From assembly GCF_014905615.1 (NCBI RefSeq), contig NZ_AQGU01000027.1, forward strand, positions 186,001-250,000: 64,000 bases of DNA. The letters are read 5' to 3'. The notes beneath the pieces are model-generated. The model did not search any database, was not told the origin of the DNA, and saw only the letters and a list, made by a program, of their open reading frames with translations. Every line of letters starts with the position of its first letter. The first letter of the stretch is position 1. A program made the translations under genes and the position numbers. This document shows positions 1-9,367 of the stretch, piece by piece. This stretch comes from Pseudoalteromonas aliena SW19 (GTDB taxonomy: Bacteria; Pseudomonadota; Gammaproteobacteria; Enterobacterales; Alteromonadaceae).

Positions 1-431
1 ATTTTTACATTATTCTTAGTATTATAGGGTTTATAAAATTCACAGTGGCTGTGAGGTATTCTTATACATATTGTTACGGGTTAATTTTATTGTCGCTGAA
101 CATATGTGTACTTTTATAAAAAGGTAAGTGGCTTAACTTTGTTTGATTAGTATTCAACATATCGAAGTCATAATATAGTCAGCCTGAGTGAAATTAGGTG
201 TATTGTAAGCATATTGATCTTTGTATCTTAGCGTATTTTTGTTGTTATTTTTACCGCCAGTAATGCGATTTTTATTAAACTATCGGTTGTACTGGCGGAT
301 TAAATTATTCATTACTTCCTCATTTAATGCCTTGGTATATGCTATAAATCATCTTTGCTCTTTCACGTTTTATCACTTAAAACAAACTACTGCTGGCGCT
401 TATAGCTGCATTATTTAAATGCTTATTTTTA
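1..431. other. AT-rich stretch with no recognised gene
   Basis: No coding region I can support lies here. A 65-codon plus-strand reading frame (221-418) has no convincing ribosome-binding site and no family resemblance I recognise. The stretch lies downstream of the Fic gene, which is read leftwards and ends at 432. No clear terminator hairpin is visible. Confidence 0.4.
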
Positions 432-1442
432 TTAAACTAACCTGTATTTTTGCAATTTGCTGTTTGGCTTATCAGGTATTGTCATTTCAATTAGCGCGGC
501 ATCTATAGCTGGTTTTAGGTAGCGTTCTCTAAAATGCTTTCTGTCTTTTAAATTTAGTTTTACTTGTAATTGCTTTCGATTTAAAGAATCACTCGCTTGG
601 GATAGTACGTTTATTAAGGCTTTAACTTGTGGGGTTTGTTGGGGCTTTACTGTTGTGGGGTTTTGTTGGGGGGTTGGTTTTTTGTCTGATAATGAATCAT
701 CAAATGTTAAAACTGCACATAAAACGTTTTCTAGTATGTATTCTATAAAGGCGCAAGAGTCACCTGTTTCGGTACTGTTACTTATTGCTGTGTGGTATTG
801 CTCTTCACTTGTCGCGACGATGCCCTCTATTGGCATTAGAGCAAATAATGGGTTCCATTGCTTTAGCATTTGAGTTTGCCAAATACACCCAATCCGGCTA
901 TTACCATCAACAAAGGGATGTATAAATTTAAGCTCATAGTGAAACACCGAACTTTTTATAAGAGGATGTTGTTTTGAGCTAGCAAGCCAACTAAACAGCT
1001 CTTCCATCATTTGTGGTATATGCAGAGCTTGTGGAGCCATTTGCAATCTTTTGCCTTTATCGACATTGCTGGTTCGATAATGACCCGCATTACTTCCTCG
1101 CGATAGCATGAGGGTTTTATGCGCACTTAAAAAGTCATTGCAAAGGTTTGTATCCCAATTATCTAATTGATTATAGGTGTTAGCTATGTCGTTTTTTTCT
1201 TGGGCGATTTCAGCGACTAAGGAGTCGTCATCACGATGTGGCGTATTTATATGCGGGCGGGTTAAATCACTGCCTTCAATAGCAAGAGTGTTTTGAATCT
1301 GATTTTTGACAATGTTTTCGCGGTCTTGATGTATGTCGTTTTTATTATAAAAAAAAGACAACTTACCAAGGGCTTCGGCAATATCAGAAATATAATGAAT
1401 AATTTTTGCTGTAATCGTAAAGGGAGGTTGAAAATGACTCAT
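432..1442 (-). CDS. Class II Fic family protein with altered Fic motif
   Basis: A 336-residue Fic-domain protein, expected to transfer AMP or another nucleotide moiety from a nucleoside triphosphate to a protein hydroxyl. The Fic motif is at about 175-186 and reads HPFVDGNSRIGC. The catalytic His (H175), the acidic residue (D179) and the GN pair are present. The usual Gly after GN is Ser (S182), and the second Arg of HxFx(D/E)GNGRxxR is Cys (C186). An N-terminal inhibitory motif of the (S/T)xxxE(G/N) type is visible at 52-57 (TLAIEG), which makes it class II, with inhibition built into the same chain. This explains why no separate antitoxin gene is needed. The C-terminal ~80 residues look like a winged-helix region. 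The gene is alone and cytoplasmic (no signal peptide). The substitutions could reduce or redirect activity. Family assignment is firm; the activity is not. Confidence 0.9.
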   Translation of the reverse strand: MSHFQPPFTITAKIIHYISDIAEALGKLSFFYNKNDIHQDRENIVKNQIQNTLAIEGSDLTRPHINTPHRDDDSLVAEIAQEKNDIANTYNQLDNWDTNLCNDFLSAHKTLMLSRGSNAGHYRTSNVDKGKRLQMAPQALHIPQMMEELFSWLASSKQHPLIKSSVFHYELKFIHPFVDGNSRIGCIWQTQMLKQWNPLFALMPIEGIVATSEEQYHTAISNSTETGDSCAFIEYILENVLCAVLTFDDSLSDKKPTPQQNPTTVKPQQTPQVKALINVLSQASDSLNRKQLQVKLNLKDRKHFRERYLKPAIDAALIEMTIPDKPNSKLQKYRLV

Positions 1443-1590
1443 GAAATAATAAATTTTAAGCTTAAATTCTATCTATAAGATACGCTAATCAAACTTAAAA
1501 GTCAGCGCTATTGGTATAATTTAAAATTATTAATAAAGAGTAAAGCCTTACATCTATCCTATGTTTTTATTAAGTATTTGTAAAGTAAAC

Positions 1591-1612
1591 AGCCCTCTTT
1601 ACAAAGAGGGCT
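1591..1612 (-). terminator. Terminator downstream of the S9 peptidase gene
   Basis: Perfect 10-bp inverted repeat (AGCCCTCTTT / AAAGAGGGCT) about 90 bp past the stop of the minus-strand peptidase gene and before the Fic gene. In the minus direction it is followed by a T-rich stretch (GTTTACTTTAC), a weak U-tract. Probably a Rho-independent terminator. Confidence 0.6.
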
Positions 1613-1699
1613 TAAAATGGCGTGTTTTTATGATTGTTAATAACAATACAAGATTACTTTAAAACCAAACACACGATTGCTAACAATAAGTAACAGCAT

Positions 1700-4474
1700 T
1701 TATTCTTCAATAAATGCTTCTCCTTCAGTTATCCATTTGGCGGCAGGCTTGCCTTTTAAATGATGATCAAAGTACTGCATCATACGCACTGAAAAGTCGA
1801 CCTGATTAGGGAATTTTTTCAAGTGGTGCGGTTCACCTTCATATTGTAAAAAGGTGGCGTCTTTGCCTGCGCGGCGTAGTGCTAAATAATACTGTACGCC
1901 TTCGTGCCATGGAACAGCATCATCTTTATCACCAAACATAATTAAGATGGGAGTGTTTACCTTATCTGCAAAAAACACCGGTGAGTTTTCAATGTAAAGC
2001 TCTGGTGCTTCAAATAAGTTTTTGCCAATACGGCTTTGCCCTGTTTCGTATTGAAATTGACGTGCAAGGCCCGATTTAAGGCGAATACCACTGTAAGCAC
2101 TGGTCATGTTAGATACAGGAGCCCCTGACACAACGGCTTTAAACATATCAGTTTGGGTGATCATAAAGGCGCTTTGATAACCCGCCCATGAGTGGCCTTG
2201 TAAACCTATTTTATTTGGATCAGCAATCCCTAAGTCGATTAGCTTTTGGGTGGCATTAATCATGGTTTGTGTTGATGATTTGCCTGGGTGGCCTATTTCA
2301 AAACGAATATCAGGTAAAAATATTGCATAACCGTTTGATGTGAACATAGGGAAGTTAGGGCGATGGTTTAATTCCATTTTTGGAAACTCAAACATGCGCT
2401 GGCTCATATAACGGTAAAAGTACACAACAACAGGGACTTTATCACCTTTTTTATAGCCTGCTGGTTTTATAAGCACGCCTTGCAAGTCTTCGCCATCAAA
2501 GCCTTTGTAGCTTATTAGTTCTGGCTTTTCACCCCAAGCAAAATCATTGATTTGTGGGTTTAATGTCGTTACTTTTTTTGGTGCACTAAAACTAAAGTCA
2601 GTGTGATAGAAATCCGGAAATTGACTGTAAGTTTGCGAGGTAAACACGTACTTGTCGGCATTTTTAGCTTTTTTGACCAGCTCAAAGCGTTTTTGTCCAC
2701 TCAGTACTTTGGTGATCGTATTTGTAGTTAAATCGAGTTTTGCAACTTCGCTTTGCTTAGTCTGTAGGTTTATAGCAGATAAAAGCAGGGTGTCTGCTTT
2801 TTTAAAGCCAATTTGGTCTTTATCAAGCTTAACAACGCGATATTGCGTATTACTTTGTTTTCCATCGGTTAAACGGGTTGCTTGCTTAGTTTGTACGTCA
2901 AATGCCCAGATATCGTATTTGCTGTAAGCAAGTACTTGGCTGCTGTCTTGCATCCAGCCGGCAAAGCCATAGCCTGGCTGAGTTGAAGGGTAGTCATGTT
3001 TATCGTCAGCAAAGGTGGCCTGAATTGCTTTAGTCAGTGGGGTTACTTGATTGTTTTTTAAATCTTTAAGCTGTATTTGGCTATTGCTAAAGTAAGCGGC
3101 AAACTCACCATTAGGTGCAAGGCTTGGCCTAAATGGGTAGTCATTAATAATAGCTGTTTGCTTGCCTGTATTTATATTTACAGCAAAGTAGTCTGCAAAA
3201 AAACCGCCGTACATTATTTTTTCTAGGTAGGGGATGTTAGATGAGCCAAGTAAAGACACATCTCGCTCAGAGTTTAGTGCAACCTCAGGCATATTAGTGG
3301 TGCTTAGCTGTACCGCTTTTTGTGAATTAACGTGGTATACCGCGCTGTAATGACGAGTTTTATTAACTTCGTCCCATTGTTGCTCTTCACGCGGCTTTAT
3401 TTGTACATCGTTGTTATGCCATACATTTAAACCTTTGTGTTCACGTATGGTATCAAAATCGTAAAGTGATGCTTCGTCAGTGTATTCTTTTGCTTTTACT
3501 TTCGCTGCGAGTTTTGGGTGGTTCTCAAAGTATAAGCGCTCGCCGTTTTCAGACCATGTTAACGTGGCTGTTTTACCTATTGTCCAATCTTTATTTGGCG
3601 AGCTTATTGTTGAAAGAAGTTCGTTTTTCCATAGCTGTAAACTGTAGTTGCGGCGGCGTGTATCGTCATTGACGTAATTTCCTACAGTAAACGCAACACT
3701 CGTATTTGTTGGATGCCAAGCTATTTTACTGGCTACTACGCCAGGCTCATCTATTAAGGTTGTGCTTTGAAAGTTATTTAAGTTTATAAGCGCTATTTGA
3801 TTATTATTGCCATCACTGTAACTTTGGCTAACCAGTAATTGATCGTTAGTCGCGCTAATATCATAGCTAAATACGTTTTCTATTGTGTGGCTGCGTTTAT
3901 CGGCTAAATTTATAATAACGAGTGAGTAAGTTTTATCTTTTTTATCTGGTGAAATTGCGCTCTCGTCTTTAATGTCGCCAGTGCTTTCACTTTTTTCTTT
4001 TTCGTCATCTTCTTTATCAGCGGCTTTATTTAAACGATAAGCAAGCCAAGCACCGTCATCTGACAGTTTATAATCTTTAACGTCAGCAAAGCTTTGTTGT
4101 TCGCCTGATAGCGTGTTTACGAGTACGACATTATTTTTTAGTGTGTCTTTTTTCTTGCTGTTTTCTTTTTCAAGCAAAGTAGGTACTTGCGTAAATGCGA
4201 CCCAATTTGCAGCTTTATTTATAACGGGTTTAGTACCTCCCTCAACTTCGCTAATTAAACTATTACTGCTCAGTGAGTAAACTTGGCCAGTGGCATTACC
4301 ACGATAAGGCGTTGCACTGAGTGACAAAATACTCCCATCTTCAGATAACTGAGTACTTTTAGCTGATTTAAAATTAAATATATCTTTAAATTGCAATGCG
4401 TCTTTGGCGTTTATAGCTGTGCTCGTTAAGCTAATAATAAGCGCAGAACTTAATAAGGTGAGCTTTGTTTTCAT
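1700..4474 (-). CDS. Secreted S9 family (prolyl oligopeptidase-type) serine peptidase
   Basis: A 924-residue protein with an N-terminal signal peptide (about residues 1-23, ending STAINA), so probably periplasmic. The long middle part (about 30-640) has the repetitive beta-rich character of the S9 propeller region. The C-terminal alpha/beta hydrolase domain carries the nucleophile in GHSWAG (Ser about 762), an acid in GDKDDAVP (Asp about 851) and the His in GEPHHL (about 883). S9 peptidases of this dipeptidyl/acylaminoacyl type cleave short peptides, fitting peptide scavenging in a marine heterotroph. A Lys/Glu-rich insert (KDKTYS and preceding acidic residues, about 150-180) sits in the propeller region. 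The gene appears to be transcribed alone, with terminator-like hairpins on both sides. Exact specificity cannot be read from sequence. Confidence 0.92.
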   Translation of the reverse strand: MKTKLTLLSSALIISLTSTAINAKDALQFKDIFNFKSAKSTQLSEDGSILSLSATPYRGNATGQVYSLSSNSLISEVEGGTKPVINKAANWVAFTQVPTLLEKENSKKKDTLKNNVVLVNTLSGEQQSFADVKDYKLSDDGAWLAYRLNKAADKEDDEKEKSESTGDIKDESAISPDKKDKTYSLVIINLADKRSHTIENVFSYDISATNDQLLVSQSYSDGNNNQIALINLNNFQSTTLIDEPGVVASKIAWHPTNTSVAFTVGNYVNDDTRRRNYSLQLWKNELLSTISSPNKDWTIGKTATLTWSENGERLYFENHPKLAAKVKAKEYTDEASLYDFDTIREHKGLNVWHNNDVQIKPREEQQWDEVNKTRHYSAVYHVNSQKAVQLSTTNMPEVALNSERDVSLLGSSNIPYLEKIMYGGFFADYFAVNINTGKQTAIINDYPFRPSLAPNGEFAAYFSNSQIQLKDLKNNQVTPLTKAIQATFADDKHDYPSTQPGYGFAGWMQDSSQVLAYSKYDIWAFDVQTKQATRLTDGKQSNTQYRVVKLDKDQIGFKKADTLLLSAINLQTKQSEVAKLDLTTNTITKVLSGQKRFELVKKAKNADKYVFTSQTYSQFPDFYHTDFSFSAPKKVTTLNPQINDFAWGEKPELISYKGFDGEDLQGVLIKPAGYKKGDKVPVVVYFYRYMSQRMFEFPKMELNHRPNFPMFTSNGYAIFLPDIRFEIGHPGKSSTQTMINATQKLIDLGIADPNKIGLQGHSWAGYQSAFMITQTDMFKAVVSGAPVSNMTSAYSGIRLKSGLARQFQYETGQSRIGKNLFEAPELYIENSPVFFADKVNTPILIMFGDKDDAVPWHEGVQYYLALRRAGKDATFLQYEGEPHHLKKFPNQVDFSVRMMQYFDHHLKGKPAAKWITEGEAFIEE

Positions 4475-4571
4475 TATAGGTTCTCATTTTTTAACATTTA
4501 TTTAGTGTAACGAGTTTGATTAATATTTCGAGTAGATCAGATAAATAGCAAGCAAGGGCGATGAGTAACAT

Positions 4572-4614
4572 GCAGATACAAAAAAACGACCAAAAGGTCG
4601 CTTTTTGTATCTGC
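4572..4614. terminator. Long bidirectional terminator hairpin after slmA
   Basis: Extended inverted repeat: GCAGATACAAAAA and CGACC, an AAAA loop, then GGTCG and a T-rich run with TTTTTGTATCTGC. It lies between slmA (ends 4648, read leftwards) and the S9 peptidase start. The A- and T-runs flanking the core stem would allow termination in either direction. Confidence 0.8.
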
Positions 4615-4647
4615 TAATTATAAATTCAATTTGGCAGAGAGTCGCAG

Positions 4648-5235
4648 TTAAAGCCAGATTTTTTGTAACTCAGGCCATTGCTTTTCAAATTGAGTGCTTG
4701 GTTTTGCTTTAAAATCGCTGCGTACAAATTGGTTCATTTTACCTTCAACATAAGCAAGTAAAAAATTTGCAAGCGTCAGTTCATCGCTTTGAAAATTTCT
4801 ACCTTCGCGTAGTTTTCGCTCACGCAATACTTGCTTAAACTGGGTTTCGAGTTTTTCAAAAAAGCTCTGCACACGTTCGCGTAAACGCTCTTGCTCACCT
4901 TGCAAAGCATCGCCCGTTAAAATACGGGTTATGCCTGGGTTTTTTTCAGCGAATGTTAAAAGTAATAACAAAATATTATAAATGCGAGTTTGGCTTTCTT
5001 TTTCATTTTCTAAAATAAGGTTTATGCGCGATAAAAGAGTGTCTTCAATAAACTCTATTAGGCCTTCAAACATACGTGCTTTGCTAGGAAAGTGACGGTA
5101 CAGCGCGGCTTCCGATACGCCCACTTCAGCGGCTAACTTAGCTGTGGTGATACGTTGTCCTAGGCTGGTTTCTAACATTTGTGCGAGTGCTTGCAGTATT
5201 TGCTCTTTGCGATTGCTTTTTTTTGTCGCAGGCAT
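4648..5235 (-). CDS. slmA: Nucleoid occlusion factor SlmA (TetR family)
   Basis: A TetR-family protein with an N-terminal helix-turn-helix (about 10-55: [30 protein letters not shown]) and an all-helical C-terminal domain typical of SlmA. SlmA binds chromosomal sites and blocks FtsZ ring assembly over the nucleoid. The start is placed at the Met encoded at 5235, which gives [12 protein letters not shown]. An AAGGA Shine-Dalgarno lies 6 nt before it, whereas an upstream ATG at 5241 directly abuts the AAGGA. It is about 195 residues, the normal family length. The adjacent upstream gene is coaBC, the same pairing as in many gammaproteobacteria, which supports the identification. Confidence 0.95.
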   Translation of the reverse strand: MPATKKSNRKEQILQALAQMLETSLGQRITTAKLAAEVGVSEAALYRHFPSKARMFEGLIEFIEDTLLSRINLILENEKESQTRIYNILLLLLTFAEKNPGITRILTGDALQGEQERLRERVQSFFEKLETQFKQVLRERKLREGRNFQSDELTLANFLLAYVEGKMNQFVRSDFKAKPSTQFEKQWPELQKIWL

Positions 5236-5346
5236 GAACATTCCTTTTTTTAGTTATTTCTTAGTGGCACAGTTAAGGACCCTAGTCATTTTTTGTTCAA
5301 ATGAATGGCTTATGTTAATGTTTTATTCAGTTTGTTTCCAGCCTTT

Positions 5347-6540
5347 TTATAGGTGTTTAGCGAGTTGCTCGATCACTTTGCGGGCAATTTCTACTTTACT
5401 GCTTTGCGCTAATTCTAACTGCTCATTATGCCAATAAAGCGTTAGCGCATTTTGATCAGAATTAAACCCCAAGCCACTTTGCGATACATCGTTAGCACAA
5501 ATCATGTCGAGATTTTTGTTTTTGAGTTTGCCTTTAGCGTAGTTTTCTACATTTTGTGTTTCAGCGGCAAAGCCGACCGTGTAAGGGCGATTTTGAGTAA
5601 GGCCTGCAACTGCTGCAATCACATCAGGGTTTTTTACTAAGGTGAGGGTAAGTTCGTCACCTTGTTTTTTCATTTTTTGAGTCGCAACATTCGCAGCCCG
5701 GTAATCGGCAACGGCAGCGCAGCCAATAAATGCATCTGATTGTGGAGCGTAAGTAAGTGACTCAGCGAGTAGTTGCTCAGCGCTTTGTATATTAATTAAG
5801 TTTACACCAGTTGGCGGCTTAATATTAACAGGGCCTGAAATTAAATTCACTTTTGCGCCAAGCAATAAAGCGGCTTGTGCGAGTGCATAGCCCATTTTTC
5901 CTGAGCTGTGATTTGATATAAAACGAACCGGATCAAGTGGCTCACGTGTTGGCCCTGCTGTTATGGTAATTGTTTTACCTAAAAGTAACTGTGGTTGCTC
6001 TTTCGCAATGCATAACTCAACAAGTTCATGAGGTTCTAGCATTCGACCAGCGCCTACATCACCACAGGCTTGTTCTCCTTTACCTGGGCCCCAAATAAGT
6101 ATGTTACGTGCTTTTAATGTTGCTAAATTAGCTTGCGTTGCAGGGTGTGCATACATTTGTTGGTTCATAGCTGGCGCAACGGCTACTTTAGCTGGTGTAG
6201 CTAGCAGTAACGTTGTTAATAAGTCATCGGCAATACCGGTCGCCATTTTAGCAATAATGTTACAGGTTGCGGGTGCGACTAAAATTAAATCAGCCCATTT
6301 TGCAAACTCTATATGGCCCATTGCCGCTTCAGCAGAGGGATCAAGTAATGAGTCTGATACCATTTCGCCACTTACCGCTTGCATTGTTAAGGGGGTTATA
6401 AAGTGCTTGGCCGATTCGGTCATTACCACTTTAACTTCACAACCATGGTCTTTTAATCGTCTAACTAATTCGGCGCATTTATAAGCTGCAATACCGCCGG
6501 TAATACCCAGTACAATTTTTTTATTGGTTAAATCAATCAT
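5347..6540 (-). CDS. coaBC: Bifunctional phosphopantothenoylcysteine decarboxylase / phosphopantothenate-cysteine ligase
   Basis: A 397-residue fusion enzyme of coenzyme A synthesis (Dfp). The N-terminal flavoprotein decarboxylase half (about 1-185) shows [10 protein letters not shown], the conserved His in [10 protein letters not shown], PAMNxxMY and the [11 protein letters not shown] loop with the active-site Cys. The C-terminal ligase half (about 188-397) shows [18 protein letters not shown] and the KNPDVIA segment. It converts 4'-phosphopantothenate plus Cys and CTP to 4'-phosphopantetheine. It lies back-to-back with radC and upstream of slmA. The start ATG at 6540 gives the standard N-terminus just before [10 protein letters not shown]. 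Confidence 0.97.
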   Translation of the reverse strand: MIDLTNKKIVLGITGGIAAYKCAELVRRLKDHGCEVKVVMTESAKHFITPLTMQAVSGEMVSDSLLDPSAEAAMGHIEFAKWADLILVAPATCNIIAKMATGIADDLLTTLLLATPAKVAVAPAMNQQMYAHPATQANLATLKARNILIWGPGKGEQACGDVGAGRMLEPHELVELCIAKEQPQLLLGKTITITAGPTREPLDPVRFISNHSSGKMGYALAQAALLLGAKVNLISGPVNIKPPTGVNLINIQSAEQLLAESLTYAPQSDAFIGCAAVADYRAANVATQKMKKQGDELTLTLVKNPDVIAAVAGLTQNRPYTVGFAAETQNVENYAKGKLKNKNLDMICANDVSQSGLGFNSDQNALTLYWHNEQLELAQSSKVEIARKVIEQLAKHL

Positions 6541-6683
6541 GGTTGTCTATAAGCCTTATTTAATATTGTGGCTAAAATAACAAATCTTTACCTGTACAGC
6601 TAAGTTTTTAATTTGAAATTATCAGGCTAATTTAAAAATTTGCATTACAGTTAAAAGACACTTTTGCTCAGCAAGGATGAATA

Positions 6684-7358
6684 ATGCAATTAACATCGCT
6701 ACCAAATTCACTTCGCCCACGTGAAAAGCTCATTGCCAAAGGAGCCAAAGCATTAACGGATGCTGAGTTGCTGGCTATTTTTTTACGCACTGGCTTACCT
6801 GGTATGAACGTAATAGAGCTTGCCCAGCATTTACTTAACGAAAATAAAACACTGCATAACTTGTTTAATGCCAGTATTGAGGAGTTTTGTTCTCAAAAGG
6901 GGTTAGGAACCGCAAAGTATGTGCAGCTACAAGCGGTTCTTGAATTAAGCCAGCGATATATGCAGGAACGTTGCCAGCGAGACGCTGTGTTTAATTCGCC
7001 AAACTCGGTTTACGACTATCTCACTCTTCAAATGCGTGGTTTGCAACAAGAAGTGTTTATGGTGTTATACCTCGACAGCCAAAATAGATTAGTGAAAGAT
7101 GAAATTCTTTTTTACGGTACGATTAATTCAGCCAGTGTTTATCCGCGCGAGGTGGTAAAAGCGGCGCTTAAAAATAATGCTGCGGCAGTTATTTTTGCAC
7201 ATAATCATCCAAGCGGTATTGCAGAACCTAGCCAAGCTGACAAACTTATAACCAATAAATTACAACAAGCACTGCAATTGGTAGACATAAGTGTACTTGA
7301 TCACATCATTGTGGGTGGGGAAACCTGTGTTTCTTTTGCTGAGCGAGGCCTTATTTAG
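6684..7358 (+). CDS. radC: RadC family JAB1/MPN-type protein
   Basis: A 224-residue member of the RadC (UPF0758) family. The N-terminal ~75 residues form a helix-hairpin-helix-like region (LRPREKLIAKGAKALTDAEL). The C-terminal domain has the JAMM metal-binding signature, with a distal Glu and HNHPSGIAEPSQAD. The historical name is DNA repair protein, but a direct repair role in bacteria is not established. It is divergent from coaBC and precedes rpmB-rpmG, the usual gammaproteobacterial order. The start ATG has AAGGA upstream. Confidence 0.95.
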   Translation: MQLTSLPNSLRPREKLIAKGAKALTDAELLAIFLRTGLPGMNVIELAQHLLNENKTLHNLFNASIEEFCSQKGLGTAKYVQLQAVLELSQRYMQERCQRDAVFNSPNSVYDYLTLQMRGLQQEVFMVLYLDSQNRLVKDEILFYGTINSASVYPREVVKAALKNNAAAVIFAHNHPSGIAEPSQADKLITNKLQQALQLVDISVLDHIIVGGETCVSFAERGLI

Positions 7359-7632
7359 CTTTGTTAGGCACAGAAGTGTGTTAAAAATGAGCTGTTTAAC
7401 GCGTTTTAGCAAATTAGTTTAATTTAAATGCAGTTTTTACTTTCCCTAAGGGCATTCGATCTTTATAATTAGCCGCTATCAAATTTACATATATGAGCTG
7501 ATTGGATAGATCAGTGTTTGATCTTTGCCTGTAAAAGCTGTATAAAGAGCGCCCTTCGATTTATCTCTAGGGCGAAAATACACGGCCTTAGATTAAATTA
7601 AGCTCGAGCGAAGTTATTGGAGATATATAGAC

Positions 7633-7869
7633 ATGTCTAAAGTATGTCAAGTTACAGGTAAGCGTCCAGCGGTTGGTAATCACCGTTCACACGCGAGAAA
7701 CGCGACTAGACGTCGTTTCCTACCTAACCTACAAACACACCGTTTTTGGGTTGAAAGTGAAAAACGTTTTGTAACATTACGCACTACTACTAAAGGTATG
7801 CGTATTATCGATAAAAAAGGCATCGACACGGTTCTTACAGAAATCCGTGCTCGCGGCGTTAAAGTTTAA
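7633..7869 (+). CDS. rpmB: 50S ribosomal protein L28
   Basis: A 78-residue basic protein with the characteristic start [20 protein letters not shown] and the [16 protein letters not shown] core of L28. It is followed 11 bp later by rpmG, the standard operon. The ATG is preceded by GGAGATATAT. The 274-bp gap after radC presumably holds the ribosomal promoter; I did not identify a confident -35/-10 pair. Confidence 0.98.
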   Translation: MSKVCQVTGKRPAVGNHRSHARNATRRRFLPNLQTHRFWVESEKRFVTLRTTTKGMRIIDKKGIDTVLTEIRARGVKV

Positions 7870-7880
7870 GGATCTGAATC

Positions 7881-8036
7881 ATGCGCGATAAAATCCGTTT
7901 AGTTTCAACTGCCGGTACTGGTTTTTTCTACACTACTGACAAAAACAAACGTAACATGCCTGAGAAGATGGAAATCAAAAAGTTTGATCCAAAGATTCGT
8001 AAACATGTTCTTTTTAAAGAAGCTAAAATTAAGTAA
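7881..8036 (+). CDS. rpmG: 50S ribosomal protein L33
   Basis: A 51-codon gene starting ATG CGC GAT ([14 protein letters not shown]) and ending EAKIK followed by TAA. It has the L33 pattern [25 protein letters not shown]. It lacks the paired CxxC zinc ligands, so it is the zinc-independent form usual in gammaproteobacteria. It is co-transcribed with rpmB and followed by a strong terminator. Confidence 0.98.
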
Positions 8037-8057
8037 TTTTAGTTCTTTTAGAATTTA

Positions 8058-8084
8058 AAAACCCAGCCTAGGCTGGGTTTTTTA
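8058..8084 (+). terminator. Rho-independent terminator of rpmB-rpmG
   Basis: Perfect stem AAACCCAGCC / GGCTGGGTTT with a 2-nt TA centre, followed by a T-run, about 20 bp after the rpmG stop. Confidence 0.92.
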
Positions 8085-8099
8085 TTATTTAAAATATGG

Positions 8100-8263
8100 T
8101 TAATACCAAACTGCATAAATCTTTGAACAATTTAACGAATTAAATTGCACTATAAGGTCCTTAAAAACTTTCATTTAGAACAACTAGATACAAAAATTTT
8201 GCCTAGTTCTAGCGTGATTTTCTTAACGCTAAATAGACCCCATATATAAGCAGATCGATATAA
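8100..8263. repeat. Dispersed ~165-bp MITE-like repeat, copy 1
   Basis: Non-coding element between rpmG and ppaC. Its reverse complement matches 48857-49022 at what looks like about 90% by eye over its full length. The ends are imperfect inverted repeats: TTAATACCAAACTGC at the left, and at the right a sequence whose intact form in copy 2 is GCAGATTGGTATAA. It contains no reading frame. The structure (short, inverted termini ending in TA-rich sequence, dispersed) fits a miniature inverted-repeat element. Confidence 0.8.
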
Positions 8264-8264
8264 T

Positions 8265-8300
8265 ATAAAAAACCTCGTTGGTATAACCAACAAGGCTTTT
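8265..8300 (-). terminator. Terminator of ppaC
   Basis: Stem CCTCGTTGG / CCAACAAGG (one wobble) around a short ATA-containing loop. In the minus direction it is followed by a T-run (complement of ATAAAAAA), just past the ppaC stop. Confidence 0.75.
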
Positions 8301-8322
8301 AAATCAATTAATGAAAACATTA

Positions 8323-9249
8323 TTAGATTTTTGTGAACGCATCTTGTAATGGTGGCACAACTTGCTTTTTACGACTCAGTACACCATCTAACCATACTTT
8401 ATCATTTTCTGGTTTTACACCATAAGCTTGCTCAACTAAGTTTGCATCGTCAGATACAATTAGCATTTCTGAGCCTTCTTTCATGATATCGGTAAGCAGT
8501 AAAAATACAGAATGGCGGTTGCCCTCTTGCTTTAGCTTAGCAATATCAGCAGCAAGATCTGCTTTAATATCATCAAAAACAGCAAGGTCGATTACTTCTA
8601 GCTGGCCAATGCCGACTAAATTACCGTTCATGTTGAAATCTTTAAAGTCACGCATTACTAAGTCACGCGCTGGTGTGTTTTCTACAGCAGACTTAACGCG
8701 GAACATATCCATGCCAAGCTCTTTAAAATCCTCAATGCCTGCAATTTCTGCTAGGGCTTCAACGCATTTAATGTCGGCAGTGGTACATGTTGGCGATTTA
8801 AATATTACGGTGTCGCTTAAAATAGCGCATAGCATAATGCCTGCGATGTCTTTTGGGATTTCTACACTGTAAAAGTCGTACATCATTTTAATAATGGTGT
8901 TTGAACAACCAACAGGGCGGATCCAACATTCAAGCGGAGTCGATGATGTTAAGTCACCTAGCTTATGGTGATCTACCACGCCAACAACACGAGCTTGGTC
9001 GATATCATCGGGTGCTTGTGTTTTTTCTGTGTGATCCACAATGTAAACATCTTCACCAGCGTAGCTTAATTTTAGCTCTGGTGCTTCGAAACCAAATTTA
9101 TCAAGGATAAACTGCGTTTCTGGTGAAATTTCACCAAGACGTGTTGGAATCGCTGGCTCATCGATTTGGTTTTTTAAATACGCGAGTGCAATTGCACCAC
9201 AAATAGAATCTGAATCTGGGATTTTATGGCCCACTACATACATAGACAT
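8323..9249 (-). CDS. ppaC: Manganese-dependent inorganic pyrophosphatase (DHH family II)
   Basis: A 308-residue cytoplasmic family II pyrophosphatase that hydrolyses PPi to phosphate. It shows VGHKIPDSDSICGA, a VDH motif (YIVDHTE), the DHH signature (VVDHHKLGDL), SDTVIFKSPT, and a C-terminal DHHA2 domain ending with the substrate-binding SRKKQVVPPL. Length and motif order are normal. The gene has its own terminator. The start ATG at 9249 is preceded by AGGAGTTCC in the minus direction (GGAACTCCTA... complement). Confidence 0.95.
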   Translation of the reverse strand: MSMYVVGHKIPDSDSICGAIALAYLKNQIDEPAIPTRLGEISPETQFILDKFGFEAPELKLSYAGEDVYIVDHTEKTQAPDDIDQARVVGVVDHHKLGDLTSSTPLECWIRPVGCSNTIIKMMYDFYSVEIPKDIAGIMLCAILSDTVIFKSPTCTTADIKCVEALAEIAGIEDFKELGMDMFRVKSAVENTPARDLVMRDFKDFNMNGNLVGIGQLEVIDLAVFDDIKADLAADIAKLKQEGNRHSVFLLLTDIMKEGSEMLIVSDDANLVEQAYGVKPENDKVWLDGVLSRKKQVVPPLQDAFTKI

Positions 9250-9367
9250 TGACGGAACTCCTATAAATTTGCCGATATTCTAACAAAGTATGTAGGGTTT
9301 AACATATAGACAGTGCAATTAAGTTTTAGTTACACTTTAAATTCTTGAATTAATTGGGTGTGTAAAT

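Noticed and set aside
221..418. 65-codon plus-strand frame at the window start
   Set aside because: No ribosome site, no recognisable domain, AT-rich hydrophobic composition as expected of chance frames.
432..1442. Fic as part of a toxin-antitoxin pair
   Set aside because: No antitoxin-sized gene is adjacent and the inhibitory (S/T)xxxE(G/N) motif is within the same protein (class II).
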